NCBI RefSeq assembly: GCF_008629675.1
Contig: NZ_VWOX01000008.1
Coordinates: forward strand, 186,001-250,000
Source: Roseiconus nitratireducens
GTDB taxonomy: Bacteria > Planctomycetota > Planctomycetia > Pirellulales > Pirellulaceae
Length of the DNA: 64,000 bases
Reading direction: 5' to 3'
Below the pieces are notes generated by a model. That model was not told where the DNA came from. It worked only from the letters and a program-made list of their open reading frames with translations, and ran no database searches. Position numbers and translations under genes: made by a program. Shown here piece by piece: positions 36,421 to 44,892 of this stretch. The stretch's first letter is position 1, and each line of letters begins with the position of its first letter.

Positions 36421-37863
36421 ATGCATTGCCCTGTTGTTGTCTTGGGGGGTGGTCCGGGTGGCTACGCCGCCGCCTTCCTGGCCGCCGATGAAGGACTGGA
36501 CGTCACGATCGTCGAAGCCGAGCCCCGCCTCGGTGGCACCTGCCTGCTGCGCGGCTGCATCCCCAGCAAAGCCCTGTTGCATGTCGCCAAGGTGATGCAT
36601 GAGGTCGATGACCTGCGTTCCAACTGGGGCGTCGATTACCCGGGCCAGCCGAAGATTGACGTCGACAAAGTGCGGGCGCGAAAGGATCAGGTGATTGCCA
36701 ACCTGACCGGCGGCTTGGGAAACCTGGCCAAACGACGCAATGTGACCGTGATCCAGGCGCGGGGCACGTTCGTCAATTCCACCACGCTACAGCTGGAAGG
36801 GGACGACCAGTCGATTCCCGAGGGCGGTCAGATCACGTTCGATCATTGCATCCTGGCCACCGGCAGCGTGCCGGCGATGCCGCCGGCCTTTGACATCCGT
36901 TCCGATCGAGTGATGGACAGCACCGGAGCGTTGGCACTGCAGGACATCCCCGAATCGATGCTGGTGGTCGGTGGCGGTTACATCGGTCTGGAGATGGGCA
37001 GCGTTTACGCCCAGCTGGGTTCCAAAGTTACGGTGGTCGAGTTGGCCGAAGGTCTGCTGCCCGGGGCCGACCGCGACCTGGTCAAACCGCTCGCCAAGCG
37101 GATCGACAAGCTGTGCGAAGGCCGGGTGATGACCAACACCAAGGTCGGCTCGCTGACGGAAGTCGGTGACAAGATCGAAGTCACTTTCGAGGGCCCGGGA
37201 CACTTCGGTCACGAGCAATTCGATCGCGTCTTGATCAGCATCGGTCGACGCCCCGTCACCCGAAACCTGGGCTTGGAAAACACGGCCGTCGTGGTCAACG
37301 AACGGGGCTTCGTCCAGTGCGACGCGCAACAGCGAACAGCCGATCCCCACATCCTGGCGATCGGCGACGTCGCCGGGGACCCGATGCTGGCGCACAAGGC
37401 CACGCACGAAGGTCGCGTGGCGGCGGAAGTCCTGGCCGGCAAACCCGCCAGCTTTGACAAGGTGGCGATCCCCGCGGTGGTGTTCACCGACCCGGAAATC
37501 GCCTGGGCCGGTTTGACCGAAACCGAGGCCAAGCGGGACGGCCGCAAGGTCGACGTGGAAGTCTACCCGTGGGCCGCCAGCGGGCGTGCCCAGGCACTTG
37601 GGATCACCGAAGGTTTGACCAAGTGGCTGGTCGATCCCGAATCGGGACGCGTCGTCGGCTGCGGCATCGTCGGTTCGGGTGCCGGAGAATTGATTGCCGA
37701 AGCGGTCCTGGCGATCGAAATGGGCTGCGAAGTTCATGACGTGACCGAGAGCGTCCACCCGCACCCGACGCTCAGCGAAACGCTGATGAACGCCGGTGAA
37801 GTTCACTTCGGAACTGCGACCGAAATCTACAAACCCAAACGCAAGCCGGCACCGGTGGGCTGA
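36421..37863 (+). CDS. lpdA: Dihydrolipoyl dehydrogenase
   Basis: 480 residues. It is the E3 flavoenzyme that reoxidises dihydrolipoamide in 2-oxoacid dehydrogenase complexes. FAD-binding GGGPGGYAAAFLAADEG opens the protein, and the redox disulfide is in GGTCLLRGCIPSKALLH. The NAD-binding motif is VVGGGYIGLEMGSVYAQLG, and the dimer-interface His-Pro pair is in SVHPHPTLSE. Length is normal. No E1 or E2 gene is adjacent, so it may serve several complexes. miaB follows 18 bases after its stop, giving a likely two-gene operon. Confidence 0.94.
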   Translation: MHCPVVVLGGGPGGYAAAFLAADEGLDVTIVEAEPRLGGTCLLRGCIPSKALLHVAKVMHEVDDLRSNWGVDYPGQPKIDVDKVRARKDQVIANLTGGLGNLAKRRNVTVIQARGTFVNSTTLQLEGDDQSIPEGGQITFDHCILATGSVPAMPPAFDIRSDRVMDSTGALALQDIPESMLVVGGGYIGLEMGSVYAQLGSKVTVVELAEGLLPGADRDLVKPLAKRIDKLCEGRVMTNTKVGSLTEVGDKIEVTFEGPGHFGHEQFDRVLISIGRRPVTRNLGLENTAVVVNERGFVQCDAQQRTADPHILAIGDVAGDPMLAHKATHEGRVAAEVLAGKPASFDKVAIPAVVFTDPEIAWAGLTETEAKRDGRKVDVEVYPWAASGRAQALGITEGLTKWLVDPESGRVVGCGIVGSGAGELIAEAVLAIEMGCEVHDVTESVHPHPTLSETLMNAGEVHFGTATEIYKPKRKPAPVG

Positions 37864-37881
37864 ACCATCGGTGGGCACCCC

Positions 37882-39291
37882 ATGAGCAAACGCGTCTACA
37901 TCAAAACGGTCGGCTGCCAGATGAACGTTCTGGACAGCGAGATGGTGATCGCGGACCTGAAGCGACACGGGTACACCGTTGTCGCATCCGCCAAAGACGC
38001 CGACTGCGTTTTGTACAACACCTGCAGCATTCGCGAGAACGCCGAGGAGAAGGTCTACAGCGCGCTGGGCAAACTGCGTGAAGCCAAACAACGGGATCCG
38101 GAGAAGCTGATCGGTGTGATGGGTTGCATGGCCCAAAAGGACCAAGAGATCATTTTTAAACGGGCACCCTACGTGGACATGGTCGTGGGCCCCGGACAGC
38201 TGCACACGATTCCTGAATTGCTCAGCCGCGTTCGCGACGGGCAGGGACGTCAGATGGCCGTGTCGCTGGGCCGCAAGGATGACAAACAGGCCGTGGTGGC
38301 TCGCAGCCACGAAACCTTCGACCCGCTCCGTGACCCCTCGATGCGGCCCACGCCGTTTCAGGCTTACCTGCGAATCCAAATCGGTTGCGACAAGTTCTGC
38401 ACCTACTGTGTCGTCCCCAACACCCGCGGACCGGAACAGGGGCGTCCACCGGCGCAGATCCTCTCAGAAGCCCGCGTGTTGGCCGAGCAGGGTTGTCGTG
38501 AGATCACGTTGCTGGGCCAGACGGTCAACAGCTATCGATACGCCACCGACGGCGAAGACACCGACCTGGCGGGCCTGCTGGAATCGCTGCACGAGGTCGA
38601 CGGGATCGAACGCATCAAGTTCGTGACCAACTATCCCAAGGACATGACGGAGCGTTTACTTGTCACGGTGCGGGACCTTCCCAAGGTGTCGCCGTACCTG
38701 CACGTGCCGGCCCAAAGCGGAAGTGACGAGGTCCTCAAGCGGATGAAGCGCGGCTACACCGTGTCGGACTACCTGGCCATGATCGAACGGATCGAACGGA
38801 TCCTGCCGGAAGCGGCGATCAGCAGTGACTTCATCGTCGGATTTTGCGGCGAGACAGAACAGGACTTCCAACAATCCATTGATCTGGTGCGTCGCTGTCG
38901 GTTCAAAAACAGCTTCATCTTTCAATACAGCGTCCGACCTGGAACCAAGGCGTCCGAACGACTGGTCGACGATGTCCCCAGGGAAGTCAAGGCGGATCGC
39001 AATCACCGGCTGCTGGAAGTGCAGAACGAAATCGCGAAAGAGGAAAACGCGAAGTTGCTTGGCCGAGAAGTCGAGGTGCTGGTCGAAGGCCCCAGCAAGA
39101 AGGCCCAAGATGCCGACTCGGATCAGGCCGTTGTGCAGATGACCGGCCGGACCCATTGCGACCGGATCGTGGTGTTCGATGGCAACCGACGCCAAGCCGG
39201 CCAGTTCTTGCAAGTGCACGTCGACGACGTCAGCAGCCACACGCTGATCGGGCGGGTGAAGACCGTGGAGGTGGTGTCCATCGGCTTATGA
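37882..39291 (+). CDS. miaB: tRNA-2-methylthio-N6-dimethylallyladenosine synthase MiaB
   Basis: 469 residues. This radical SAM enzyme adds the methylthio group at tRNA position 37. The N-terminal cluster-binding Cys residues lie in KTVGCQMN, YNTCSIRENA and GVMGCMAQ. The radical SAM triad is QIGCDKFCTYCVVPNTRGPE. A TRAM domain ends the protein ('DRIVVFDGNRRQAGQFLQVHV'). Order and length match MiaB rather than RimO. Start ATG 37882, 18 bases after lpdA. Confidence 0.95.
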   Translation: MSKRVYIKTVGCQMNVLDSEMVIADLKRHGYTVVASAKDADCVLYNTCSIRENAEEKVYSALGKLREAKQRDPEKLIGVMGCMAQKDQEIIFKRAPYVDMVVGPGQLHTIPELLSRVRDGQGRQMAVSLGRKDDKQAVVARSHETFDPLRDPSMRPTPFQAYLRIQIGCDKFCTYCVVPNTRGPEQGRPPAQILSEARVLAEQGCREITLLGQTVNSYRYATDGEDTDLAGLLESLHEVDGIERIKFVTNYPKDMTERLLVTVRDLPKVSPYLHVPAQSGSDEVLKRMKRGYTVSDYLAMIERIERILPEAAISSDFIVGFCGETEQDFQQSIDLVRRCRFKNSFIFQYSVRPGTKASERLVDDVPREVKADRNHRLLEVQNEIAKEENAKLLGREVEVLVEGPSKKAQDADSDQAVVQMTGRTHCDRIVVFDGNRRQAGQFLQVHVDDVSSHTLIGRVKTVEVVSIGL

Positions 39292-39488
39292 CTTCCACGT
39301 CGCGGTGCCGACAACGGGCATCGCCCCTTTGACGGCCCGCTTCCCGGCCCGCCGCGCTGGCGGCGCCGGCAACGCCGCTTCGCCCCCGCGAGATCTGCTT
39401 CTCACGGTTGCGACAACTGCCCGGATTCGGATCGGCGGCGTCTTCCAGCGATCCTACGCTCACTCTTTTCCGCTTCTACGGATTCCCT

Positions 39489-40766
39489 GTGACTTCTTTC
39501 ACCGAATCGGCTTCCGGACGCATCACCACCCAGATCCTCGACAACGGCATGGCCGTCCTGGTGCAGCCGATGCCCTGGCTACGCACCGCCGCCTTCACGC
39601 TGTCACTGCGCGCGGGCGTGGAAGACGAACCGTTGGAAAAGTCCGGCTTGGCTTCGATGGTTTGCGAGATGGTGCAGCGTGGCGCCGGCCACCATTCCAG
39701 CCGCGACCTGGTTGCCGCGCAAGACAACTTGGGCATGGACCGAAATTCCGGTGCCTCAACCGCCACGGTTTCGTTCGGCGCCGCGATGCCGGCCGAATCA
39801 TTCGACCAGGCGTTGCGGCTGTATGCTGACATCGTCCGGCGACCGCACCTGCCAGCCGACCAACTCGGGGACGCGCGGTTGATGATGATGCAGGAACTGC
39901 GCGCGATCGAAGATGAACCGACGCAGCGGGTGATGCGACGCGTCAGGGAATTGCACTACGGCCCGCGACTGGGACGCGGCAATCAGGGCACAATGGACTC
40001 GCTGGCCGCGTTGTCCTCGCTGGACGTGCAGGAGTTCTACCGGGACCATTACCACGCCGGCGGATCGATCCTGACGGTGGCCGGACGCGTCGACGCGAAG
40101 GCCGTCATCGAGCAGATCGGAGAAGCGTTTGGCGATTGGAAATCAAACGCGGTTGAAGCACCACCAGAACCAGAGGGTGTGGCCACCTACGAACACCTGC
40201 CCGCCGACAGCAGCCAGACTCATATCGCGTTCGCGTTCCCCAACATCCCCTACGGTCACCCCGACTACTTCGCCATGCGAGCCGGAATCGGAATCCTGAG
40301 TGACGGAATGAGCAGTCGTCTGTTCGACCGGGTTCGGGAAAAGCGCGGCTTGTGCTACACGGTTTCGGCAAGTTGCCACTCGCTGAAAAACGCCGGCGGC
40401 GTCTTCGGCTACGCCGGGACCACACCGCAGCGAGCCCAAGAAACTCTGGACGTGACTCTTCAGGAGATCCAGAACCTGGCCGACGACTTGGAACAGAGCG
40501 AATTGGATCGCTGGAAAGTGCGGATCGAAAGCAGCCTGATCATGGAACAGGAATCCAGTTCCTCTCGCGCCGGTTCATTGGCCAGCGACTACTTCCAACT
40601 CGGACGCGCGATGCCGACCGAGGAGCTGAGCCGCATCATCGAGTCGCTGACGTTGGAACAGGTTCGTGACTACTGGCGAACGCATCGACCCGGCCAATAC
40701 CGAATCGTGACACTCGGCCCCCAGCCACTGACCGTCCCGATGGAAACATCCGCCACGTCCCGGTAA
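39489..40766 (+). CDS. M16 peptidase-like protein lacking the zinc motif
   Basis: 425 residues from GTG 39489; an upstream TTG (39408) would add 27 unlikely residues. It has the M16 fold throughout, with LDNGMAVLVQPMPWLRTAAF at the start and 'FPNIPYGHPDYFAMRAGIGILSDGMSSRLFDRVREKRGLCYTV' in the second half. The inverted zinc motif HxxEH is missing: the equivalent position reads EKSGLASMVCEM (about 50-61). The protein must be catalytically inactive alone. It sits 183 bases before an active M16 gene, as in the paired alpha/beta subunits of processing peptidases, so it probably forms a heterodimer with that product. Confidence 0.88.
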   Translation: MTSFTESASGRITTQILDNGMAVLVQPMPWLRTAAFTLSLRAGVEDEPLEKSGLASMVCEMVQRGAGHHSSRDLVAAQDNLGMDRNSGASTATVSFGAAMPAESFDQALRLYADIVRRPHLPADQLGDARLMMMQELRAIEDEPTQRVMRRVRELHYGPRLGRGNQGTMDSLAALSSLDVQEFYRDHYHAGGSILTVAGRVDAKAVIEQIGEAFGDWKSNAVEAPPEPEGVATYEHLPADSSQTHIAFAFPNIPYGHPDYFAMRAGIGILSDGMSSRLFDRVREKRGLCYTVSASCHSLKNAGGVFGYAGTTPQRAQETLDVTLQEIQNLADDLEQSELDRWKVRIESSLIMEQESSSSRAGSLASDYFQLGRAMPTEELSRIIESLTLEQVRDYWRTHRPGQYRIVTLGPQPLTVPMETSATSR

Positions 40767-40949
40767 GAGTTGGCCTCAACCAGGCCGATCACCTGGTTGC
40801 ACTGCCTGCTGCCGACGCCACTCAAGTCATTCGCCGAAGCCCCCGAAGACAGTCCCGATATCCCACCCAAGGCCCACTGACGGCGCGGGACCGGCTGACG
40901 CCCCATCCTTTCAACCATCCCCCGTGGCGATCAATCCGCCACCGCCAAC

Positions 40950-42194
40950 ATGCCCGAATTCAAACACGCCACGCTGCCCAGCGGACTGCGGATCGTCGCC
41001 GAAACCGATCCGCGAAGCTATTCGATGTCGCTGGGGTACTTTGTCCGCGCCGGATCACGCAACGAGTTGGATCCCCAATCGGGGCTCAGCCATTTCCTGG
41101 AACACATGATGTTCAAGGGCACCGCGCGGCGATCGGCTGAGGACGTCAATCGGGAATTGGATGAGTTGGGCGGACAATCCAACGCTTACACCACTGAGGA
41201 ACAGACGGTGTACTACGCCACCGTGCTGCCCAAGTTCCAGGACCGGATTGTCGATCTGCTGACCGACATGATGACGCCCACACTGGATGAACAGGAATTC
41301 GAGACCGAACGTCAGGTGATCCTGGAAGAGATCGCCAAATATGAAGACCAGCCGCCCTTCGGCGCTTTCGAACGCGCCATGGAGATTCATTTCTCCCCAC
41401 GCGGCCTGGGACGGCGCGTGCTGGGAACCAGCGAATCGATCGAAGCGATGACGGCCGATCGGATGCGGGACTATTTCCACACGCGCTACCGTCCCGAAAA
41501 CATCGTGTTGGCCGCCTCGGGCAACGTGGACTTTGATGGCTTGGTGGCGATGGTGCAAACCGCGACCGAAGGCTGGTCGGGACGCCGCGCCGCTGAGTCC
41601 TTGGTGCCAGACGATCCCGATCAGCTGCCCGCGGGCATCGAGCTTGGGAATCGGCTGGCGATCGCGGATGCGATGCAGGCGTATTCGATCGAAATCGGAA
41701 ACGGCCCGTCCTCTGAGGGCGATGAACGATACGCCGGCCGGCTACTGGCAACGATTCTGGGCGATGAGGGTGGCAGCCGATTCTTTTGGGACCTGATCGA
41801 TACCGGACGGGCCGAGGTCGCCACTTGTTGGCCGCAGGAATTCAGCGATTGCGGTGCCTGGTTCACCTACCTGGTGTGTTCGCCCGGCGACCTGGAAAGC
41901 AACCGACGCTTTCTTCACGATTTGGTCGCCAACGTGGTCCGGAATGGTGTGACCGAAGAGGAGCTGCAACAAACGATCAACAAGATGACGGCTGGCTACA
42001 TCATGCAAAGCGAACGCCCCAGCAGTCGGCTGTTCGGACTGGGGAATCGATACCTGATGTACGGTCAGTACTTGAGTCTGGACCAGACCCTGGAGAAGAT
42101 CCGGGCAGTGGATCAAGCGGCGATTTCCGCCGTCGCAAAACGCTACCTGGCCGCCGAGCCGACAGAGATTCGCGCGCAGATGACTTCGCCGTGA
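40950..42194 (+). CDS. M16 family zinc peptidase (active subunit)
   Basis: 414 residues. The zinc motif HFLEH (His48, Glu51, His52) is intact in SGLSHFLEHMMFKGTARRS, and the distal Glu ligand lies in ERQVILEEIAKYED (Glu126/127). The substrate-binding C-terminal half has the conserved Arg-Tyr region SSRLFGLGNRYLMYG. No signal peptide is visible, so it is probably cytoplasmic or exported by other means. It pairs with the inactive M16 gene just upstream. Peptide degradation or processing is the family role; the target is unknown. Confidence 0.92.
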   Translation: MPEFKHATLPSGLRIVAETDPRSYSMSLGYFVRAGSRNELDPQSGLSHFLEHMMFKGTARRSAEDVNRELDELGGQSNAYTTEEQTVYYATVLPKFQDRIVDLLTDMMTPTLDEQEFETERQVILEEIAKYEDQPPFGAFERAMEIHFSPRGLGRRVLGTSESIEAMTADRMRDYFHTRYRPENIVLAASGNVDFDGLVAMVQTATEGWSGRRAAESLVPDDPDQLPAGIELGNRLAIADAMQAYSIEIGNGPSSEGDERYAGRLLATILGDEGGSRFFWDLIDTGRAEVATCWPQEFSDCGAWFTYLVCSPGDLESNRRFLHDLVANVVRNGVTEEELQQTINKMTAGYIMQSERPSSRLFGLGNRYLMYGQYLSLDQTLEKIRAVDQAAISAVAKRYLAAEPTEIRAQMTSP

Positions 42195-42782
42195 ATGAGT
42201 CTGTCAGAGACCGACGGCCCGACAGCGACGGGATCGTGAGAACCGGTAACGGAGCATCCATAGCTAAATGTCATGTGGATCGTTCAGTCTCTCTCCGGGC
42301 AATGGAATCTGCAGAACTGCAGACACTCGCAAATACCCTTCACCCTCCCGTCTTGGAGGTCGTGCAGTTTTCCGATCGAGGGAAAAGCGTGCTTTTCTGA
42401 AATTCACCCTCCCTCCGGGAGGGTCAAAGGCGAGGCACGAGCCTTTGGGGAGGGTGTGTTCGTGAACCCACTGAAATCAATCGGGCCGGACAACCCTCCC
42501 CGCGTCGTCGCAAGCTCCTCCGCGACCCTCCCGGAGGGAGGGTGATTCAAAGCTGCAGGACCTCCTTGCGGGGTCGGAGACGAGGAACGAGGCTCCGGGG
42601 AGGGCAGAATCGGAAGCGAATCCCAAGATCTCTCGACTCAGTGACCACCCTCCCCGCGTCGTCGCAAGCTCCTCCGCGACCCTCCCGGAGGGAGGGTAAA
42701 GCAGAGAACGCATGACGTCGATCGCTAGATGGGCTCCATGGAGCGGTCGGTCAGGCTGCACTTGATGGCCTGGACCGGCCTG
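42195..42782. other. 588-base intergenic repeat cassette
   Basis: No gene. The stretch from about 42340 to 42700 is built of CCCTCC/GGAGGG palindromic units in both orientations, including a perfect 51-bp direct repeat. The frames open here only because of the repeats. Confidence 0.65.
42493..42697. repeat. Perfect 51-bp direct repeat with inverted partial copy
   Basis: 42493-42543 and 42647-42697 are identical over 51 bases; both begin ACCCTCCCCGCGTCGTCGCA and end in GACCCTCCCGGAGGGAGGGT. The reverse complement of the last 20 bases occurs at about 42405-42424 (ACCCTCCCTCCGGGAGGGTC). The units are separated by 'tcggagacgaggaacgaggc'-type filler, so the array is a compound of one element in both orientations. 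Confidence 0.85.
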
Positions 42783-43448
42783 CTACAGGTCCGCTGTCAA
42801 CGTGCTCAACGCATCGGCTTGATCACGGACCAGATGGCGGGCGTGCCAGCCCGATTCTCGAGCCACAACGACGTCACCGTGGTGGGTGTCGCCGATCATC
42901 AGCACACGCGACCGGTCGGCGGCCGCCAGTCGTTCGGTTGCGGCGCCGTAGAACCGCGGATTGGGCTTGGACCATCCCAGATCGCTGCTGATCAGGATTT
43001 CGTCGACCTGGTCCGTCAATTGCATCCCCTCCAGGATTCGCCGTAGGCGGGCATCAAAGTTCGATGCGACGGCCAGCCGGTAGCCTTGCCGACGCAGCCG
43101 CTGCAATGTCGGAGCCACATCTGCAAAAACCTGCCAATGGTCCGGAACGGCGAAATACTCCCACAATTGATCAAACACATCCTCCAGCCGATGCTCCGGC
43201 AAGCCGAGCAACGCGTCACGGACGATTTGCTTCCACCGCTGACGTTCGTAGGCCGCATCGGTGGGGAGGTCGGCGCAAGCCCCCAGAAAGTGCTTCCCCA
43301 TGGCCGACTTCAGATTCCGGCGGACCGCTTCCAACGGCACGTCCAGCCCCAGCCGACGGCCAGCGGCCTGGTACGCCACTGCGGGCTCGGGGTCCGGCGT
43401 CATCAAGGTGCCGGTGGAATCAAAAACAATCCAATCGTAAGGGCGCAT
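42783..43448 (-). CDS. HAD-superfamily hydrolase with DxT nucleophile motif
   Basis: 221 residues from ATG 43448. The HAD core is visible: motif I WIVFDSTGTLM, motif II VASNFD, motif III SDLGWSKPNP and motif IV MIGDTHHGD. In motif I the second Asp (DxD) is replaced by Thr (DSTGT), a pattern seen in HDHD3-like and some non-phosphatase HAD groups, so activity may differ from a standard phosphatase. A start 21 codons upstream exists but would overlap the divergent MFS promoter. The substrate is unknown. It is divergent from the MFS gene, 61 bases apart. Confidence 0.85.
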   Translation of the reverse strand: MRPYDWIVFDSTGTLMTPDPEPAVAYQAAGRRLGLDVPLEAVRRNLKSAMGKHFLGACADLPTDAAYERQRWKQIVRDALLGLPEHRLEDVFDQLWEYFAVPDHWQVFADVAPTLQRLRRQGYRLAVASNFDARLRRILEGMQLTDQVDEILISSDLGWSKPNPRFYGAATERLAAADRSRVLMIGDTHHGDVVVARESGWHARHLVRDQADALSTLTADL

Positions 43449-43509
43449 CGAAGTACCATTAGCGACAGGACCCCTGGCCGAGCCCTGGACGCCTTGGGAT
43501 GGTGTAGGC

Positions 43510-44850
43510 ATGGATGATCAGACAACCGACACGAAACTGCCCGAGCGGATGACCGGCAGCGTGTCCCCCTACCGACCGCCGGTCGAGGTGTCCGAACCGC
43601 CGCCGGCGGCTGCGCCGGTGGAGGACGATTCTTCGGCCTGGGCGCCTCTCCGCAACCCCGTCTACCGGTCTTTTTGGATCGCGTCGCTGGTCTCCAATCT
43701 GGGGACGTGGATGCATGAGATCGGTGCGGGCTGGTTGATGACCGACTTGGACGCGTCGCCGCAGATGGTCTCCGCCGTCCGCACCGCCATGGCAACGCCG
43801 ATCGTGTTGCTGGCAATCCCGGCCGGCGTGCTTGCCGACCGGGTCGATCGGCGACATCTGCTGTTGGGGACCCAGGCGATCTTGCTGTGCACCACGGCGA
43901 CCCTGGCCGCATTGACGGCGGCCGGTTGGGTGACCAGCTGGCTGCTCCTGGCGCTGACCTTCTTGATCGGCCTGGGGCTGACCTTGCACGTCCCGACCTG
44001 GCAGGCTTCGATTCCGGAACTGGTCCCCAGGCGCCAACTGTCCCGCGCGATCGCCTTGGGCAGTGTCAGTTTCAACCTGGCCCGCGCGGTCGGACCGGCG
44101 GTGGCCGGGGCGCTGGTGGCCATCACCGGTTCCTGGATCGCATTCTCTTTCAACGCGGTTTCATTTGCCGGCGTGATCCTGGTCCTGCTGGGCTGGCGTC
44201 GCGACCGCAGCGAATCCACGCGGGGCTTGTCGTTTCATCGATCGATGTACCAGGGGCTACGATACGTGTACCGCACGCCGACGATGCGCAACACGCTGCT
44301 TCGCGTCGGACTGTTCGTGCTGCCGGCGAGTGCTCTGTGGGGGCTGCTGCCGCTGGTCGCCAAGGTTCGACTGCAATGGGGCGCTGACGGATTCGGAATC
44401 CTGGTCACGTGCGTGGGTGCCGGCGCGGTGTTGGCGGCACGTTTCTTGCCGGCCGTGCAGTCGCGGTTGGGCAGTGACCGCACCGTCTCCACCGCCATGC
44501 TCGTGTTTGCCACCGGACTGTACCTGATGGCTTCCTCGTCGCAGCGGCTGGTGGTGGCTGCGGCGGCGGTCGTCATGGGATGTGGCTGGATGATGACGCT
44601 GACGACGTTGAACACGTCGGCGCAGATCACCCTGCCAAGCCGGATGCGGGCCCGCGGGATGAGCTGCTACCTGACGGCGATGGCGCTTTCGATGTCGACC
44701 GGTTCGTTCTTGTGGGGATCGGTGGCCGAAGCGCTGAGTATCGGCCGGGCGCAAAAAATCGCGGCAATCACTTTGATGGTGACCGCCGCGATCGGATTGT
44801 GCTTTCGCATCAGCAACGGGACGCGGCAGGAATCACGCTCGCGTCCGTAA
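43510..44850 (+). CDS. MFS transporter, EntS-like exporter group
   Basis: 446 residues with about 12 membrane segments. The hydrophilic Pro/Glu-rich lead (1-45) ends at APLRNPVYRSFWIASLVSNLGTWMHEIGAGWLM, the first-helix pattern of the EntS/MFS_3 group of exporters. The loop between helices 2 and 3 reads PAGVLADRVDRRHLLLG, as in that group. Substrates of relatives include siderophores and drugs; none is indicated here. No iron-uptake gene is nearby. It shares a short intergenic region with the divergent HAD gene. Confidence 0.87.
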   Translation: MDDQTTDTKLPERMTGSVSPYRPPVEVSEPPPAAAPVEDDSSAWAPLRNPVYRSFWIASLVSNLGTWMHEIGAGWLMTDLDASPQMVSAVRTAMATPIVLLAIPAGVLADRVDRRHLLLGTQAILLCTTATLAALTAAGWVTSWLLLALTFLIGLGLTLHVPTWQASIPELVPRRQLSRAIALGSVSFNLARAVGPAVAGALVAITGSWIAFSFNAVSFAGVILVLLGWRRDRSESTRGLSFHRSMYQGLRYVYRTPTMRNTLLRVGLFVLPASALWGLLPLVAKVRLQWGADGFGILVTCVGAGAVLAARFLPAVQSRLGSDRTVSTAMLVFATGLYLMASSSQRLVVAAAAVVMGCGWMMTLTTLNTSAQITLPSRMRARGMSCYLTAMALSMSTGSFLWGSVAEALSIGRAQKIAAITLMVTAAIGLCFRISNGTRQESRSRP

Positions 44851-44892
44851 TCCCGTTCGCGGCCACGCGGCTGAACACGGTCATGCCGGCGG

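Noticed and set aside
36787-38379. 530-codon minus-strand open frame antisense to lpdA and miaB
   Set aside because: It overlaps two confidently identified genes, has no family motif, and its His/Asp/Val-rich composition is what high-G+C antisense frames give.
42195-42782. Possible CRISPR array
   Set aside because: The repeats are palindromic, only two full copies exist, and spacing and unit length are irregular; no cas gene is present.
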